Below, in pieces: positions 38,001-44,654 of a stretch of DNA of 64,000 nt. This DNA is from Burkholderiaceae bacterium. Lineage in GTDB: Bacteria > Pseudomonadota > Gammaproteobacteria > Burkholderiales > Burkholderiaceae_B. Position 1 is the first letter of the stretch; each line of letters starts with the position of its first letter. Both the position numbers and the translations under genes were made by a program. The notes beneath the pieces are model-generated. The model did not search any database. It saw only the letters and a program-made list of their open reading frames with translations, and was not told where the DNA came from. The stretch spans positions 28,906 through 92,905 of the forward strand of contig JAGOAJ010000014.1 of the NCBI GenBank assembly GCA_017983955.1, in the 5' to 3' direction.

Positions 38001-38379
38001 AACTGCTACCGCCGTCGCCAGGGCCACCGCCTTCAATAACGGCAGCAGTCGGGTCCAGGTTATCAAAGGGGTCGGCGCCTGCTTCTAGCGCGGCCAGTAT
38101 GCCTGTAGTGTCTGGTTCAGCGGGCGCGGCAGCGGCGGATGTTGCTGGATCCACATCAGGCTGGGCAACCTCGGCACCCAGTTGTACATCACGGTTTTCA
38201 CCAATAATCAGTGGGGGCTGGCCATCTACCTGCAACTGGACCGATGCGCCGCTGCTGGTTATGACATCAGCATTGGAGGGGATGGTCATTCCTGTTTGCA
38301 AAGGGGTAAGTGCGCCGTGAGCGCCCCGTATCCAAGCCTGTCCGGTGATCTGGGTTACTAGTGATGTGTTGGTTGCCAT
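29089..38379 (-). CDS. LapA-type giant RTX/VCBS adhesin with N-terminal retention module
   Basis: Cell-surface biofilm adhesin of 3096 residues, very acidic and almost Cys-free. Residues 1-145 match LapA-type retention modules, which hold the protein in the outer membrane: FTRIAAVLELTTPLG at the end and a di-alanine TAAV at 111-114, where the LapG protease of such systems cuts. Six VCBS/cadherin-like junctions of the form GTNDAPV lie at roughly 397, 523, 632, 762, 899 and 1033. Residues ~1050-2900 hold larger Ig-like modules of the pattern EDT...DGSE...GLPxG. The end carries a single RTX-like GGKGDDTVW and a type I secretion tail. It is separated from the exporter operon by a terminator and probably has its own promoter. 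No lapD/lapG homologue is in the window. Confidence 0.9.
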   Translation of the reverse strand: MATNTSLVTQITGQAWIRGAHGALTPLQTGMTIPSNADVITSSGASVQLQVDGQPPLIIGENRDVQLGAEVAQPDVDPATSAAAAPAEPDTTGILAALEAGADPFDNLDPTAAVIEGGGPGDGGSSFTRIAAVLELTTPLGLEYPRPTYPRTEEIRLGGVGSNRAPELTGSALSAAGLLDQINDDSDMVEGLNVGQHFTDPDGHELTFTATGLPPGLTLNPITGIIEGKLDSSASQGGPGGDGVYKVVITATDPYGSSVDLPFTWTTHNPPPVAEDDVNTTEENTVVTGNVLSGDNDGKGADVDPDGDKLTVTEITNADGDKVSAGKPITGVNGDDGKGGGTFTINPDGSYTFEPGKDFDYLADGESTTTKVTYKISDGDGGFDEATLTITVTGTNDAPVINVDGTDDAATITEVKDLDPDENIITHKKEGVITFADADDSDTHTIITTPQPDPGKPPFLGTLVAVLNPDKTISWTFEVDDNDIDHLGAGEALEQKYIISVSDGNGGTVDQTVTITIQGTNDAPIIDETVSDVTGAVTEDAADPTTSGTLVWDDADTTDTHTWTAKGDGQGAYGKLTINDKGAWVYTLDNGKAAHLAKGDTATDTITVIVTDSAGATDEQVITITITGTNDTPVIDGDKTQAAGTVKESGDKNDGTPEPGTPEANGTLVATDVDDNATLTWSLRDAGGQDVLSLKGKYGSITLDPATGKWTYTLDNDADITQQLNNKDRDTEVFVARVQDEHGAWAEQPITVTVEGTNDAPVLVADENSVKEEGVKQGGNTDEPGKSVATGNVLTGHVEGTAGPGKDTDIDSDTLTITDVKQGANSAENTDGVLTLQGKYGTLVMQPDGSYEYTLDNDKANHLAAGKGYDEVFTYVVNDGDGATVDTTLTITVTGTNDAPEITSNSTAAMGEVTESGHDDKGLAEPGTPTTGGTLTSSDADDDATATWSLQAKPGQMVESADNGGTKINGKYGWLTLTKDGKWTYELDNTRTATQSLKDGDNPKEEFTARVQDEHGAWADQPIIVTVNGTNDAPVANDDLVTFYEDLPNPADPNQKSSTGNVLNNDSNPDDGDGPTTLEVTNFKIEGDPTEYPADGTEVDIGGIGTFSMDKDGNYVFTPKENYSGKVPEITYTIQEPSINGEAGLKDSATLNFEITPVADKPKLDGNTTGTDEDVSILLGLAAPVVTDGTDHNGDLPCDNPERLGVITLKGIPSGAQLLDANGNVVANGGSDIKILIIEEGGHISHTTQAVDSADPSILRMTQAEYEALRVNPPKDSHVNIKVTVSVTSYEVDDSGNPLPNIPGATSTAIVDVQVLAVTDDVTLTIAASETDSTLGKTGTFVIDEDNVLNLKDVLNAQFEDLDGSERRWVTIKNETGQDILVNGQVLKAGASIDIQQGGLSANEKGFGDIKIGGTKDFSGDLNGIKVTLNAQDRDGDNPEHTTLVTESDVTLNLYVNPIAGDISVGGVTGKEDSAIRFLANVALTDTDGSEKINHFAIKGVPVDWIVKDGAGNVIAPDEVGGTTYTLPPSVGGVNLGDYANWTVTPPAHSSKDVTFKVDVTTEDTKVVNGESITDTNIKTDVPLKVTVTPQAEKVGVDSDGDGVDDLTMTKGHDYSTGVGGQEDLWFALNVSGQGAGKDFNLKDGWFNQDGKPEEGSLNPESADGGTENTFALLTPVLVDGFKNETAAGSKFSYVDGNGKTITLTYNGTDPVEIPMEYLHTVKFQGPPNVSGKFEIGVQAKTVDTDPDTGATSEAISGNATLEGIFIAPIADHVTLGIGGAHGKEDTDIPLIIRPSSADSSESFNIEISGIPTGAILIYNGHVVEVIDGVARIDNFDSNAPLTVKPPHNSNQDFDLTVKAESVDTIGGVTDKSGFTESQKITVRVDGVADEVDVVFNDKVTFTEAALDGGGNTIKLSDIVDTANTKMHDNDGSETLTYRISGLPDGFTVEGATFMGGEGDKREWTFTADQLKEVKIKVPEHYSGKLPGQLTAITTENDGDSLTGKPQEWDVNITPSPESDMTTGSTVVEDQRSKLDFSIGNNHGDTNEELTTVWIKASDVDDKDFTLFLGNKTFAEALATGELVKVTKQDGDGNDVDYYELSGQQIDNVYAKVGDNFASNLPNQENPSFELKYEITDKSNDGSQTPVMQEKDGSHTLTVTPVTDEVELTLGSVTGDGVTGNATDGFVLTQGGKVSVNITLEKLPDGNADNQPDYDGSEQFTQVIIEGVPNGMLVDGLTVDGVTIGQATYLGDGKWIISISESEHAKFTGPIHGQVQFTAGDQLNGSLKDLPISITVVTQDKNSDTSQTEIKTDKGNWNLSTEFGTGGSTPADVTVDFEQNPDFTGTEDTGFKLSDAFTGTVDQADANFTVVLTLPKDAQVSYKGVDLTPTVIDGKEVWIISGKGGQDALNDLLDDIVVTPPLNFNDNHGDFVFDATLTATLPSGISGQGKVEGADIPIIPVTDPAVIEVVFSAADDTGKPTKDAAQEGRDVAITLNITSPHDGPTTLGDQLYIKLDESNGLNGGILKDADGNTLTLQTVEADNALGLAPGEYYVIDLPVGSTAPHGVDLVYTPADGQEFKDGLLAIDAWVQNQEAGDIRPDPNSWETGKGSGTGALEAVNNGYDLSIGHENESGDWVANVVIGNENQDGGIVGAIQLGIKDAGLIDGDGSEQALAAMLKNLPNGFLVYVKDASGTLVLAGNAGGEGSNSWMIPLTADGKLPEIFVLPPQNWSGTLSDIELSVLSGEKGKETWGTSNKFDLVVNPMADGILSFNPAPAFGKEGDIIQLNLNIVMKDDQKAGETDESVETITVTLKGLGEHAAFYVDGQLFDMKGSNFHYDAGNDVYTLSGLSQSDADKLGFIQAAGVDTENGKVIVTVETVETGGGQPSDSKTGEFDLSIFDQPATSGDDTLLYDGGLLDGGKGDDTVWLRFGEDLDFSDDDTAGKISNIETFDLTEPGYNHTISELGADDVFSMTDHRNILAIKADEGDKVSFKDDDWKFDTDKSSDEYDVYTGKTSTGQEVEVHITKDFHVDGLLIDDADSQSIDSLLDDSGVATASAGDSNGASASALADMDHSQQNQLINDLIQQGKLATDTQ
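35270..37560 (-). repeat. VCBS-repeat coding block of the adhesin gene
   Basis: About six tandem, diverged units of 110-140 codons, each ending with GTNDAPV-like codons. At DNA level the junctions share near-identical stretches (for example around 35676 and 37187). They are candidates for recombination and length variation. Confidence 0.75.
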
Positions 38380-38435
38380 GTCTGTAATGTCTCTGCCAAA
38401 TTAAGTGTGTAGTGCTATGTCCAGAATGGTTCTAC

Positions 38436-38476
38436 AACATAGATACAAATAAAGTTGACTTGATGATAGGCAAGGC
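38436..38476 (-). promoter_or_regulatory. Shared two-part element upstream of the adhesin gene (copy 1)
   Basis: On the plus strand AACATAGATACA, 20 bp, AGGCAAGGC; on the coding (minus) strand GCCTTGCCT-N20-TGTATCTATGTT. The same two blocks with the same spacing recur at 44890-44930 before the TolC-type gene. The 22-bp distance from TTGCCT to TATCTA is too long for a plain sigma70 promoter, so an activator site plus -10, or an operator, is more likely. Confidence 0.6.
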
Positions 38477-38679
38477 AGCAGAATAGGGCTATTGGCGGCG
38501 ACGACAGGTATACACGGGTTTACCCCTGCCTGCGATTGTAGAAAAACTCACCACACCTCCTGAAAGCCATTGTTCATAAGGGTTTCAAGAATTCGAGCAG
38601 GGTTTATTGATGGTTTTTGAACGAAAGAATCAAGTGTTAAGTCTGGTTAATTTTGACGTAACAATGATTTCGACGTGAG

Positions 38680-38697
38680 AATTACCGAACGGTAATT
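38680..38697. promoter_or_regulatory. 18-bp dyad, candidate response-regulator site
   Basis: Perfect inverted repeat AATTACCG-AA-CGGTAATT. NarL/LuxR-type regulators bind inverted heptamers with a 2-bp gap and TAC...GTA ends, which this resembles. It lies 300 bp before the adhesin start and next to the gene of such a regulator. CGGTAATT occurs once more inside the nearby terminator loop. Confidence 0.4.
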
Positions 38698-38723
38698 TAT
38701 AGAAATGACTATGGCAGTTTTAC

Positions 38724-38758
38724 AAAAAAACCCGATCGGTAATTCTACGGATCGGGTT
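38724..38758 (-). terminator. Rho-independent terminator after the LuxR-type regulator gene
   Basis: Stem AACCCGATC / GATCGGGTT with a 12-nt loop, followed on the minus strand by a run of seven T. It ends the tolC-to-regulator operon 17 bp beyond the regulator stop and isolates the adhesin gene. Confidence 0.85.
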
Positions 38759-38775
38759 ATGCCAATTAACTGCTA

Positions 38776-39399
38776 TCAGCTTTGTATGCCGTGCACCTTA
38801 AGCGCCAGCATCAGCCGGTCCGTTACGGCCAGCTTTTCAAAGACAGCCGATAAGTGGGCACGCACGGTGCGCTCTGTAATGCTTAGGGCATCGGCGATGG
38901 CTTGGTTGCTGTGGCCTTTGGCCGCCCGTTCGGCGACTTCTTTTTCACGCAGGGTCAGGCCCTGTTCCCACTCAGTTTTCTGGGGTATGCGCTGATCGAT
39001 GTCCCGCAGTAAGCGCGCCAGCAGAGTTGGACCAAGCCAGACGCTGCCGCTGTCTACGGTTTGCAGTACTGTTCCCAAGGCCTGGGCGGGGCTGTAGGCG
39101 TGGACGTAGCCGCTAGCGCCGGCTGCCAGGACTTGCTTGCCTTCTTCGTCGCTGGTGCGCATGGTGCCAGCCACCACCTTTAGGGCGCGCAAGTGTTCTG
39201 CCCAGGTGGGGTCTGCCCAGTCGGGTAAATTAGGCAGGCCAGCGTCCAGCAATACTAGTTTGTGGCCCAGATCACGCCAATTGGTCAGGTCTGGCAGGCC
39301 TTGTCCCCGTACGGGCCGCCAGGCGGCCTGATCGAGTTGGCGCCAGTGTTGCCACAAGGCGTCGTCATGAGTCACCAACAATACAGAAACTGCTTGCAT
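38776..39399 (-). CDS. LuxR/NarL-family response regulator
   Basis: Protein of 207 residues. The receiver-like domain (1-125) keeps a likely phosphoacceptor Asp in LVLLDAGLP, but the N-terminal acidic pocket is reduced to HDD. The C-terminal LuxR helix-turn-helix at about 147-205 reads LTLREKEVAERAAKGHSNQAIADALSITERTVRAHLSAVFEKL. No sensor kinase is adjacent. It is the last gene of the exporter operon, 19 bp after the fusion protein, so it probably controls adhesin production (inference). Confidence 0.88.
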   Translation of the reverse strand: MQAVSVLLVTHDDALWQHWRQLDQAAWRPVRGQGLPDLTNWRDLGHKLVLLDAGLPNLPDWADPTWAEHLRALKVVAGTMRTSDEEGKQVLAAGASGYVHAYSPAQALGTVLQTVDSGSVWLGPTLLARLLRDIDQRIPQKTEWEQGLTLREKEVAERAAKGHSNQAIADALSITERTVRAHLSAVFEKLAVTDRLMLALKVHGIQS

Positions 39400-39418
39400 A
39401 CCTGCCCTCTTGTAGATC

Positions 39419-40783
39419 TTATCGTTCAGTGAACGAATTGGATTTTGCTCGTAGCACCGGCTTCAGTAAATACTGCATCACGGTGCGCTTGCCGGTCAGT
39501 ATGTGAACTTCGGCTACCATGCCGGGAATGATCGGCCTGGCGTCATCCCCTACGTAAGAACGTTCGGTTCTGACTTTAATGACATAAAACGAATTTCCTT
39601 TTTCGTCGGTAATGGTGTCGGCGCCAATTTGCTCAACTTCGCCCGACATGCCGCCGTACACGGCAAAGTCATAGGCGGTGAATTTGACCTCGGCCCGCTG
39701 ACCTGGGTGTAAAAAGCCGATGTCGCGCGGGTTGATTTTGACTTCCAGCAGCAGGGTGTCGTCGGTGGGGACGATTTCCAATATGTCTTTACCCGGCTGC
39801 AAGACGCCGCCTACCGTGTTGGCCATCAGGGTTTTAACGGTGCCACGCACGGGGGAACGCACTTCGGCCAGCTTGACGCGGTCCATCAGGGCCAACTGCC
39901 CTTGGTGCATAGTCGCCAACTTAGAGCGCACTTCAGACAATTCAACACGTGCCTGGTTGCGTATCGTTAGTTCGGACTCTTCGACTTTGCTTTCGGCTTC
40001 GTGTATGGATGCCTGTATGCGATCCAGTTGTGCACCAGCGGCCTTGGATTCGCCGCAGTAGCGGGCCACATCGCGCTGCAGACGCAGCAAGTCCACTTCG
40101 GATACCGCACCGCTTTTCAGCAGTGGCCGCGTGACTTGAAGTTCACGTGACGTTAAACCGCAGCTGGACGCGGCTTGATCTTTATTGGCCTGAGTTTCGC
40201 GGAATTCTTCCTGGCGCTGTTTTAACTGATCTTGAGCCTGTTTGATGGCGGAGTTCAATTCCTGGGTACGAGTTTCCCAGACCCGTCTTTCCATTTCCAC
40301 AATCTGTGGAGCCTCTGTCAGGACATCTTCCGGCGCCTCGAATTGCGTGCCGTTGGCCAGTGCCGACAAACGAGCCGCCTTAGCGGTCAGGGACAACAGT
40401 TCCGCGTGGCTTTCGCCCAGCGATGACGTAAAACGGGTGGGGTCAACACGCAGCAGGACTTCACCTATTGCCACTTGTTGGCCAGGCCGGATCAAGATTT
40501 CCTCGACCACGCCGCCGTCCATGCTTTGAATAATTTGCACTTGACGCGATGGCACGACCTTGCCCTCGCCACGCACGACCTCATCGATGAAGCCTAATGA
40601 CGCCCATACGATCAGCGCAATGATCGCGAACAAGGACACCCATAACAACAGACGCGAACCACGGGCCTGTTGTTGATTCATGGCGATATGGGCGTCGTTG
40701 TTGCCCGCTTCGACCCGGCTGGATGCCTGGTTATTCACAAAACCAGCCCGCAACAGTAAACCTGGCAAATACACGCGCCACAT
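39419..40783 (-). CDS. Type I secretion membrane fusion protein (HlyD/LapC family)
   Basis: Periplasmic adaptor of 454 residues linking the ABC exporter to the TolC-type channel. One membrane helix at about 44-65 (LLLWVSLFAIIALIVWASLGF), then GEGKVVPSRQVQIIQSMDGGVVEEILIRPGQ (lipoyl half), a long coiled coil at about 130-300, and the second half (VRSPVRGTVKTLMANTVGGVLQPG). The HlyD C-terminal signature occurs near YVGDDARPIIPGMVAEVHILTGKRTVMQYL. The start overlaps the exporter stop (TAATG), so the genes are coupled. Confidence 0.93.
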   Translation of the reverse strand: MWRVYLPGLLLRAGFVNNQASSRVEAGNNDAHIAMNQQQARGSRLLLWVSLFAIIALIVWASLGFIDEVVRGEGKVVPSRQVQIIQSMDGGVVEEILIRPGQQVAIGEVLLRVDPTRFTSSLGESHAELLSLTAKAARLSALANGTQFEAPEDVLTEAPQIVEMERRVWETRTQELNSAIKQAQDQLKQRQEEFRETQANKDQAASSCGLTSRELQVTRPLLKSGAVSEVDLLRLQRDVARYCGESKAAGAQLDRIQASIHEAESKVEESELTIRNQARVELSEVRSKLATMHQGQLALMDRVKLAEVRSPVRGTVKTLMANTVGGVLQPGKDILEIVPTDDTLLLEVKINPRDIGFLHPGQRAEVKFTAYDFAVYGGMSGEVEQIGADTITDEKGNSFYVIKVRTERSYVGDDARPIIPGMVAEVHILTGKRTVMQYLLKPVLRAKSNSFTER

Positions 40784-42945
40784 TATGCTGCCACCTTGGA
40801 ACGACCTATGCGTCCCTGACGCAGGGCTTCTACGACTTGGTCCTTAGGTCCGTCAGCCATGATGCGGCCTTTATCAATCACGATCAGACGGTCCACCAAT
40901 TCCAGCAACGCGGTGCGGTGGGTGATCAGCAACATGGTCTTACCCACAGAGGCTTCTTTGAGGCGACGCTTTAGGGTGGCTTCGCTTTGGTTGTCCATAT
41001 TGCTGCTGGGTTCATCCAACAGCAATATGGGCGGGTCATTGATAAGGGCGCGGGCCACAGCCACGGACTGACGTTGGCCACCGGATAGTGAATCACCGCG
41101 CTCGCCTATCATCATGTCGTAACCTTCGGGGTGACTAGCGACAAAGTCGTCCAGACCCGCAATACGGGCTACTTCCAGCATTTGGGCGTCGTCGGCAAAT
41201 GGCGCCCCTAGTGTCAGGTTGTGCTTCAAGGACCCATAAAACAAGACGGGGTCCTGGGGCACATAGCCCACGGCGCGGCGCAGGTCGGCCGGATCAATTT
41301 GCTTGATATCCACTCCATCAATCAGGACGGCCCCTTCGGTAGGCGCATACAGGCCCAGTATCAGCTTTTCCAGGGTGGTTTTCCCCGAACCTATACGACC
41401 TATGATGCCAACTTTCTCACCCGCTTTGATGCTGAAGTTAAGTTTGTTTAAGGCAGGTTGGCTGGCTTCGGGATAGCCAAAACTGACATCACGGAATTCT
41501 ATGCTGCCTTCCAGGAAGGGACGTGGCACAAACACTTTTTCAACGGGACGTTCTACCGGCATTTGCATGTAGCTGTCTATGGAACCCAATGACGTACGCG
41601 CATTCTGGTATTGCATCATCAGGCCCACCACCTGCCCCAGAGGCGCCAGGCAGCGTCCGGCCACCATGGATGATGCAATGATGCCGCCCAGCGAAAGCGC
41701 GGCATCCTGAATTAAAAACGTGCCTATAACGATAACGCTGATGGTGACCAGTTGCTGGGCGGTTTGCACAAAGGCCACGGTCACTGACGAAATCAGCTTG
41801 ATGCGAGCGCCCACGCGTGCCAGGAATTCGGTAGAGCTTTCCCATTTGCGCTGCGAGGTGCCCTGGGCATTCAAAGTTTTGATGGTTTCCAAGCCGGCCA
41901 GGGATTCGACCAGACCGGCATTACGTTGGGCACTGGCCTGAAAGGATTCCTTGACCAGCATATCCATACGGGCCTGAGCCACAAAAGACACGATCAATAC
42001 GATAATGATCGCAATCACTGGCGGAATCACCATCAAGGGTGATATCCAGGCCATGACCCCTAAAAACAGGAAGACAAAGGGCAGATCCACCAGCGTGGTC
42101 AAGCTGGCCGAAGCAATGAAGTCGCGCACAGATTCAAACGAACGCAAGTTAGCGGCAAACGAGCCCACTGACACCGGCTTGCTTTCCATCCGTAAATCCA
42201 GCACCCGCTCCATGATTTGGGCTGACAGTTTGACGTCCACCTTCTTACTGGCAGTATCCACCACGTAAGAACGTACGCTGGTCAGCACCAAGTTGAACAC
42301 CATGGTCAGCGCTATACCTATTGTCAGCACCCACAGGGTTTCAATCGCATTATTGGGCACTACCCTGTCGTACACGTTCATGGTGTACAGGGGCATGACT
42401 AGCGCAAAAATATTAATTAGCACGGCCGCTACAATCGCGTCGCGATACAAGCGCCAGTTTTCAAAAACCACCGCCCAGAACCAATGCTTGCTGCGTGCCT
42501 TGCCGGCATCGCGGGCACGGGCCTCGAAGCGGTACAAGGGCTTGATGAAGTAGGCCATGCCAGCATATTCAGCCTGCAAGTCGCTGGCGACTACTTCTAC
42601 GGCGCTGCCGGTTTCCGGGTATTGCACGACATAACTATCCGCCCGAACTTCCAACAACAGGCAGGCGCGGCCGCCATTAAGGATAAGAATCGCGGGCAGC
42701 AGCGCTGCCGGTAAATTATTCAGAGTGCGCTTGAGCAAACGTGCCGAGCAATGCGCACGTGCCGCGGCACGTGGCAACAAGGTCAGCGTAAGCTTGTCAT
42801 CAACTAGCGGCAAGCCACCAGACAACTGCTGTGCCGAACAAGGATTGCCGTGGATACGGGTAAGCTCCACCAGACAGCCCAACAAGGGGTCATCGTGGAT
42901 CAGGTGCGCAGGCACCTGAATGTCGCGGTCAGCTAAGGTATCCAT
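40783..42945 (-). CDS. Type I secretion ABC transporter (LapB-like, with inactive C39-like domain)
   Basis: ATP-driven exporter of 720 residues. The N-terminal ~130 residues resemble a C39 peptidase domain, but no catalytic Cys box is visible, as in LapB/HlyB-type exporters where it only docks the substrate. Membrane helices lie between about 160 and 430. In the ATPase domain Walker A GRIGSGKTT is near 517, the signature LSGGQRQ near 618 and Walker B ILLLDEPSS near 641. It is coupled both to the small upstream protein (TGATG) and to the HlyD-like gene. The cargo is surely the adhesin at 29089-38379 (inference from context). Confidence 0.94.
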   Translation of the reverse strand: MDTLADRDIQVPAHLIHDDPLLGCLVELTRIHGNPCSAQQLSGGLPLVDDKLTLTLLPRAAARAHCSARLLKRTLNNLPAALLPAILILNGGRACLLLEVRADSYVVQYPETGSAVEVVASDLQAEYAGMAYFIKPLYRFEARARDAGKARSKHWFWAVVFENWRLYRDAIVAAVLINIFALVMPLYTMNVYDRVVPNNAIETLWVLTIGIALTMVFNLVLTSVRSYVVDTASKKVDVKLSAQIMERVLDLRMESKPVSVGSFAANLRSFESVRDFIASASLTTLVDLPFVFLFLGVMAWISPLMVIPPVIAIIIVLIVSFVAQARMDMLVKESFQASAQRNAGLVESLAGLETIKTLNAQGTSQRKWESSTEFLARVGARIKLISSVTVAFVQTAQQLVTISVIVIGTFLIQDAALSLGGIIASSMVAGRCLAPLGQVVGLMMQYQNARTSLGSIDSYMQMPVERPVEKVFVPRPFLEGSIEFRDVSFGYPEASQPALNKLNFSIKAGEKVGIIGRIGSGKTTLEKLILGLYAPTEGAVLIDGVDIKQIDPADLRRAVGYVPQDPVLFYGSLKHNLTLGAPFADDAQMLEVARIAGLDDFVASHPEGYDMMIGERGDSLSGGQRQSVAVARALINDPPILLLDEPSSNMDNQSEATLKRRLKEASVGKTMLLITHRTALLELVDRLIVIDKGRIMADGPKDQVVEALRQGRIGRSKVAA

Positions 42946-43163
42946 CAGAGCAGGTGATCCTCGTCATCAATCAAGTCCAAGGAATCGCGCAAGCGCGCCC
43001 TGGCGTGCTTGCGCTGATTAAGCTTGACCAGGGCCTGAGGCGGCAAATCGGTCAGCCTCAGGGTGCCATTGGCCAATAAAGCATCTATCAAGTCTTCCAG
43101 GACCCGGATAAATCCGGCGTCCAATTCCGACAATGCAGGGTCTTGTGGTTTTTCCTGGTCCAA
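42945..43163 (-). CDS. Small conserved-looking protein of unknown function in the adhesin-export operon
   Basis: Protein of 72 residues, not recognised. It begins MDQEKPQDPALSELDAGFIR and appears fully helical and charged, with a Leu-rich helix (VLEDLIDALLANGTLRLTDLP), a Lys/Arg-rich stretch (KLNQRKHARARLRD) and an acidic end. No signal peptide or membrane segment. The stop overlaps the exporter ATG (TGATG), and the TolC-type gene ends 27 bp upstream, so it is certainly cotranscribed. Roles such as a secretion chaperone or a modulator of exporter assembly are only guesses. Confidence 0.75.
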   Translation of the reverse strand: MDQEKPQDPALSELDAGFIRVLEDLIDALLANGTLRLTDLPPQALVKLNQRKHARARLRDSLDLIDDEDHLL

Positions 43164-43190
43164 GCGCTATCCCTTGTGATGTTTTTCTAT

Positions 43191-44654
43191 CTAATTTTTA
43201 GTGGTGTCCAGTGTTTTAATCACTGGTGGCAACATGCCATCACGGTATTCCATAGCAATGGGCTGCAGATTACGAGTGTCTGGTGCGGGTGTCAGGCAAG
43301 CCGTCAAAGATTCTTCGGGGAAATCCAGGCCAGTGGCTTCTTTGGGTGCTTCGCTATAGGGTTGCGACAAGGCCACAGCAGGCAATACCTGATGGGACAA
43401 CGCTAACCAACGATATTCAGCCTTTTTCAGGTCGAATACGGCATTAGCCAAGGCGCGACGCGAATCAAACAATTCGTTTTCGGTATCCAGCAAGTCCAGC
43501 AGCGAACGCTCGCCGATTTGGAACTGCTGCATATAGGCCAACCTGACCTTCGATGTCGCCTGCTCGTGCTCCTGCAAAAAAGGCATTTGCTGGCGCAGCT
43601 TCATGATGTTGTTCCAGGCAACAGACAAGTCCTGTTGTACGTTTCGGCAGGTGTAATCACGCACATCACGAGCAGCGTAGGTCTGGGCTGTAGTCTGACG
43701 TACACGGGCCTGATCGGCACCACCACGGAACAGGTTGTACGAAAGCATCAACTGGACGTTAGAGCTTTGTGCATCGCGAAATGGCGTGCCAGGCTGGGCC
43801 CTGTCCTTGCCAGTGGCGGCACGGAATTCCAGAGTAGGCATATGCCGTCCCTTAGCGGATGCGGTGCCAGCTTCGGCGGCCTGCACCAAGGCCTGCTTAG
43901 ACAGGATGCTGGGGCTGGTACGCAATGACGGCATGAAATCGGTGGGGTTCTTGGGCAAGTAACCGGTAATATCGGGGGAGTCCAGCAAGGTATCAGTGGG
44001 GAACTCACCTACGATACGGCGATAACGCTGTATGACGTCATTCAGGTTGTTGCTTTCGGTCATCATATTGGTTTGCGCCAACGCCAGACGGCCATTGGCC
44101 TGTTCCAGGTCAACACCACGGCCCACACCGGACTCCTGACGTTCGCGCAACTGGCCAAGGGTATGCTCATGCACCCCGTAGTTGTCGCGCGCCAGCCGTT
44201 CCATTTCGCGATAGCGCTGCACGTCCAGATAGGCATCGCTGGCTTCAGCGGCCAGACCATCGACCGTAGCCAATAGATCATAGTAGCCAGACAGTTTTTC
44301 GTAGCCCAATTGCTTGACGTTATTGATGGTAGAGAAACCGTCGAATAGCAACTGACGCAACTGCAGGCTGTAGCCGCTACGACCCCAACGGTCAGAGCTG
44401 GATTCAGACGTGCTGCCACGCCACTCGCGCCCTACCCAACCCTGCGCTGTGACTTCGGGTAACAAAGCACCACGGGCCACGTTCTGACCTTCCATCGTGG
44501 ACTGAAAGTCCTGAAAGCGGGCACGTATTTCCGGATTGGAAATAACTGTACGTTCTATGACTTCAGGCAGGTTGCTGGACTGAGCCCAAGCAAAACTTGT
44601 AACTGAAGCTGCACCAGCCAATGCGGCGCCTTGTAACATTTTGGATAATCTCAC
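43191..44654 (-). CDS. TolC family outer-membrane channel (LapE-like)
   Basis: Outer-membrane component of the type I secretion system, 487 residues. The signal peptide ends near residue 24 (SVTSFAWA). Two repeated halves of beta strand and long alpha helix: NPEIRARFQDFQSTMEGQNVARGALLPEV..., GYSLQLRQLLFDG in the first half and LMLSYNLFRGGADQARVRQTTAQTY in the second, then LAYMQQFQIGERSLLDLLDTENELFDSRRAL. Translation starts at GTG 44654 behind GGAG. First gene of the operon tolC - small protein - ABC - hlyD - luxR. Confidence 0.93.
   Translation of the reverse strand: MRLSKMLQGAALAGAASVTSFAWAQSSNLPEVIERTVISNPEIRARFQDFQSTMEGQNVARGALLPEVTAQGWVGREWRGSTSESSSDRWGRSGYSLQLRQLLFDGFSTINNVKQLGYEKLSGYYDLLATVDGLAAEASDAYLDVQRYREMERLARDNYGVHEHTLGQLRERQESGVGRGVDLEQANGRLALAQTNMMTESNNLNDVIQRYRRIVGEFPTDTLLDSPDITGYLPKNPTDFMPSLRTSPSILSKQALVQAAEAGTASAKGRHMPTLEFRAATGKDRAQPGTPFRDAQSSNVQLMLSYNLFRGGADQARVRQTTAQTYAARDVRDYTCRNVQQDLSVAWNNIMKLRQQMPFLQEHEQATSKVRLAYMQQFQIGERSLLDLLDTENELFDSRRALANAVFDLKKAEYRWLALSHQVLPAVALSQPYSEAPKEATGLDFPEESLTACLTPAPDTRNLQPIAMEYRDGMLPPVIKTLDTTKN

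Larger units (their letters stand above)
38380..38775. other. 396-bp regulatory gap between response regulator and adhesin genes
   Basis: Non-coding on both strands. From the regulator side it holds a Rho-independent terminator (38724-38758), an 18-bp dyad AATTACCG-AA-CGGTAATT (38680-38697) and the element shared with the exporter operon (38436-38476), which ends 57 bp before the adhesin start. The adhesin promoter must lie here. Confidence 0.7.

Noticed and set aside
38436-38476. Reading the shared element as a plain sigma70 promoter
   Set aside because: The distance between TTGCCT and TATCTA is 22 bp, too long for a standard promoter; kept as an unspecified regulatory element.
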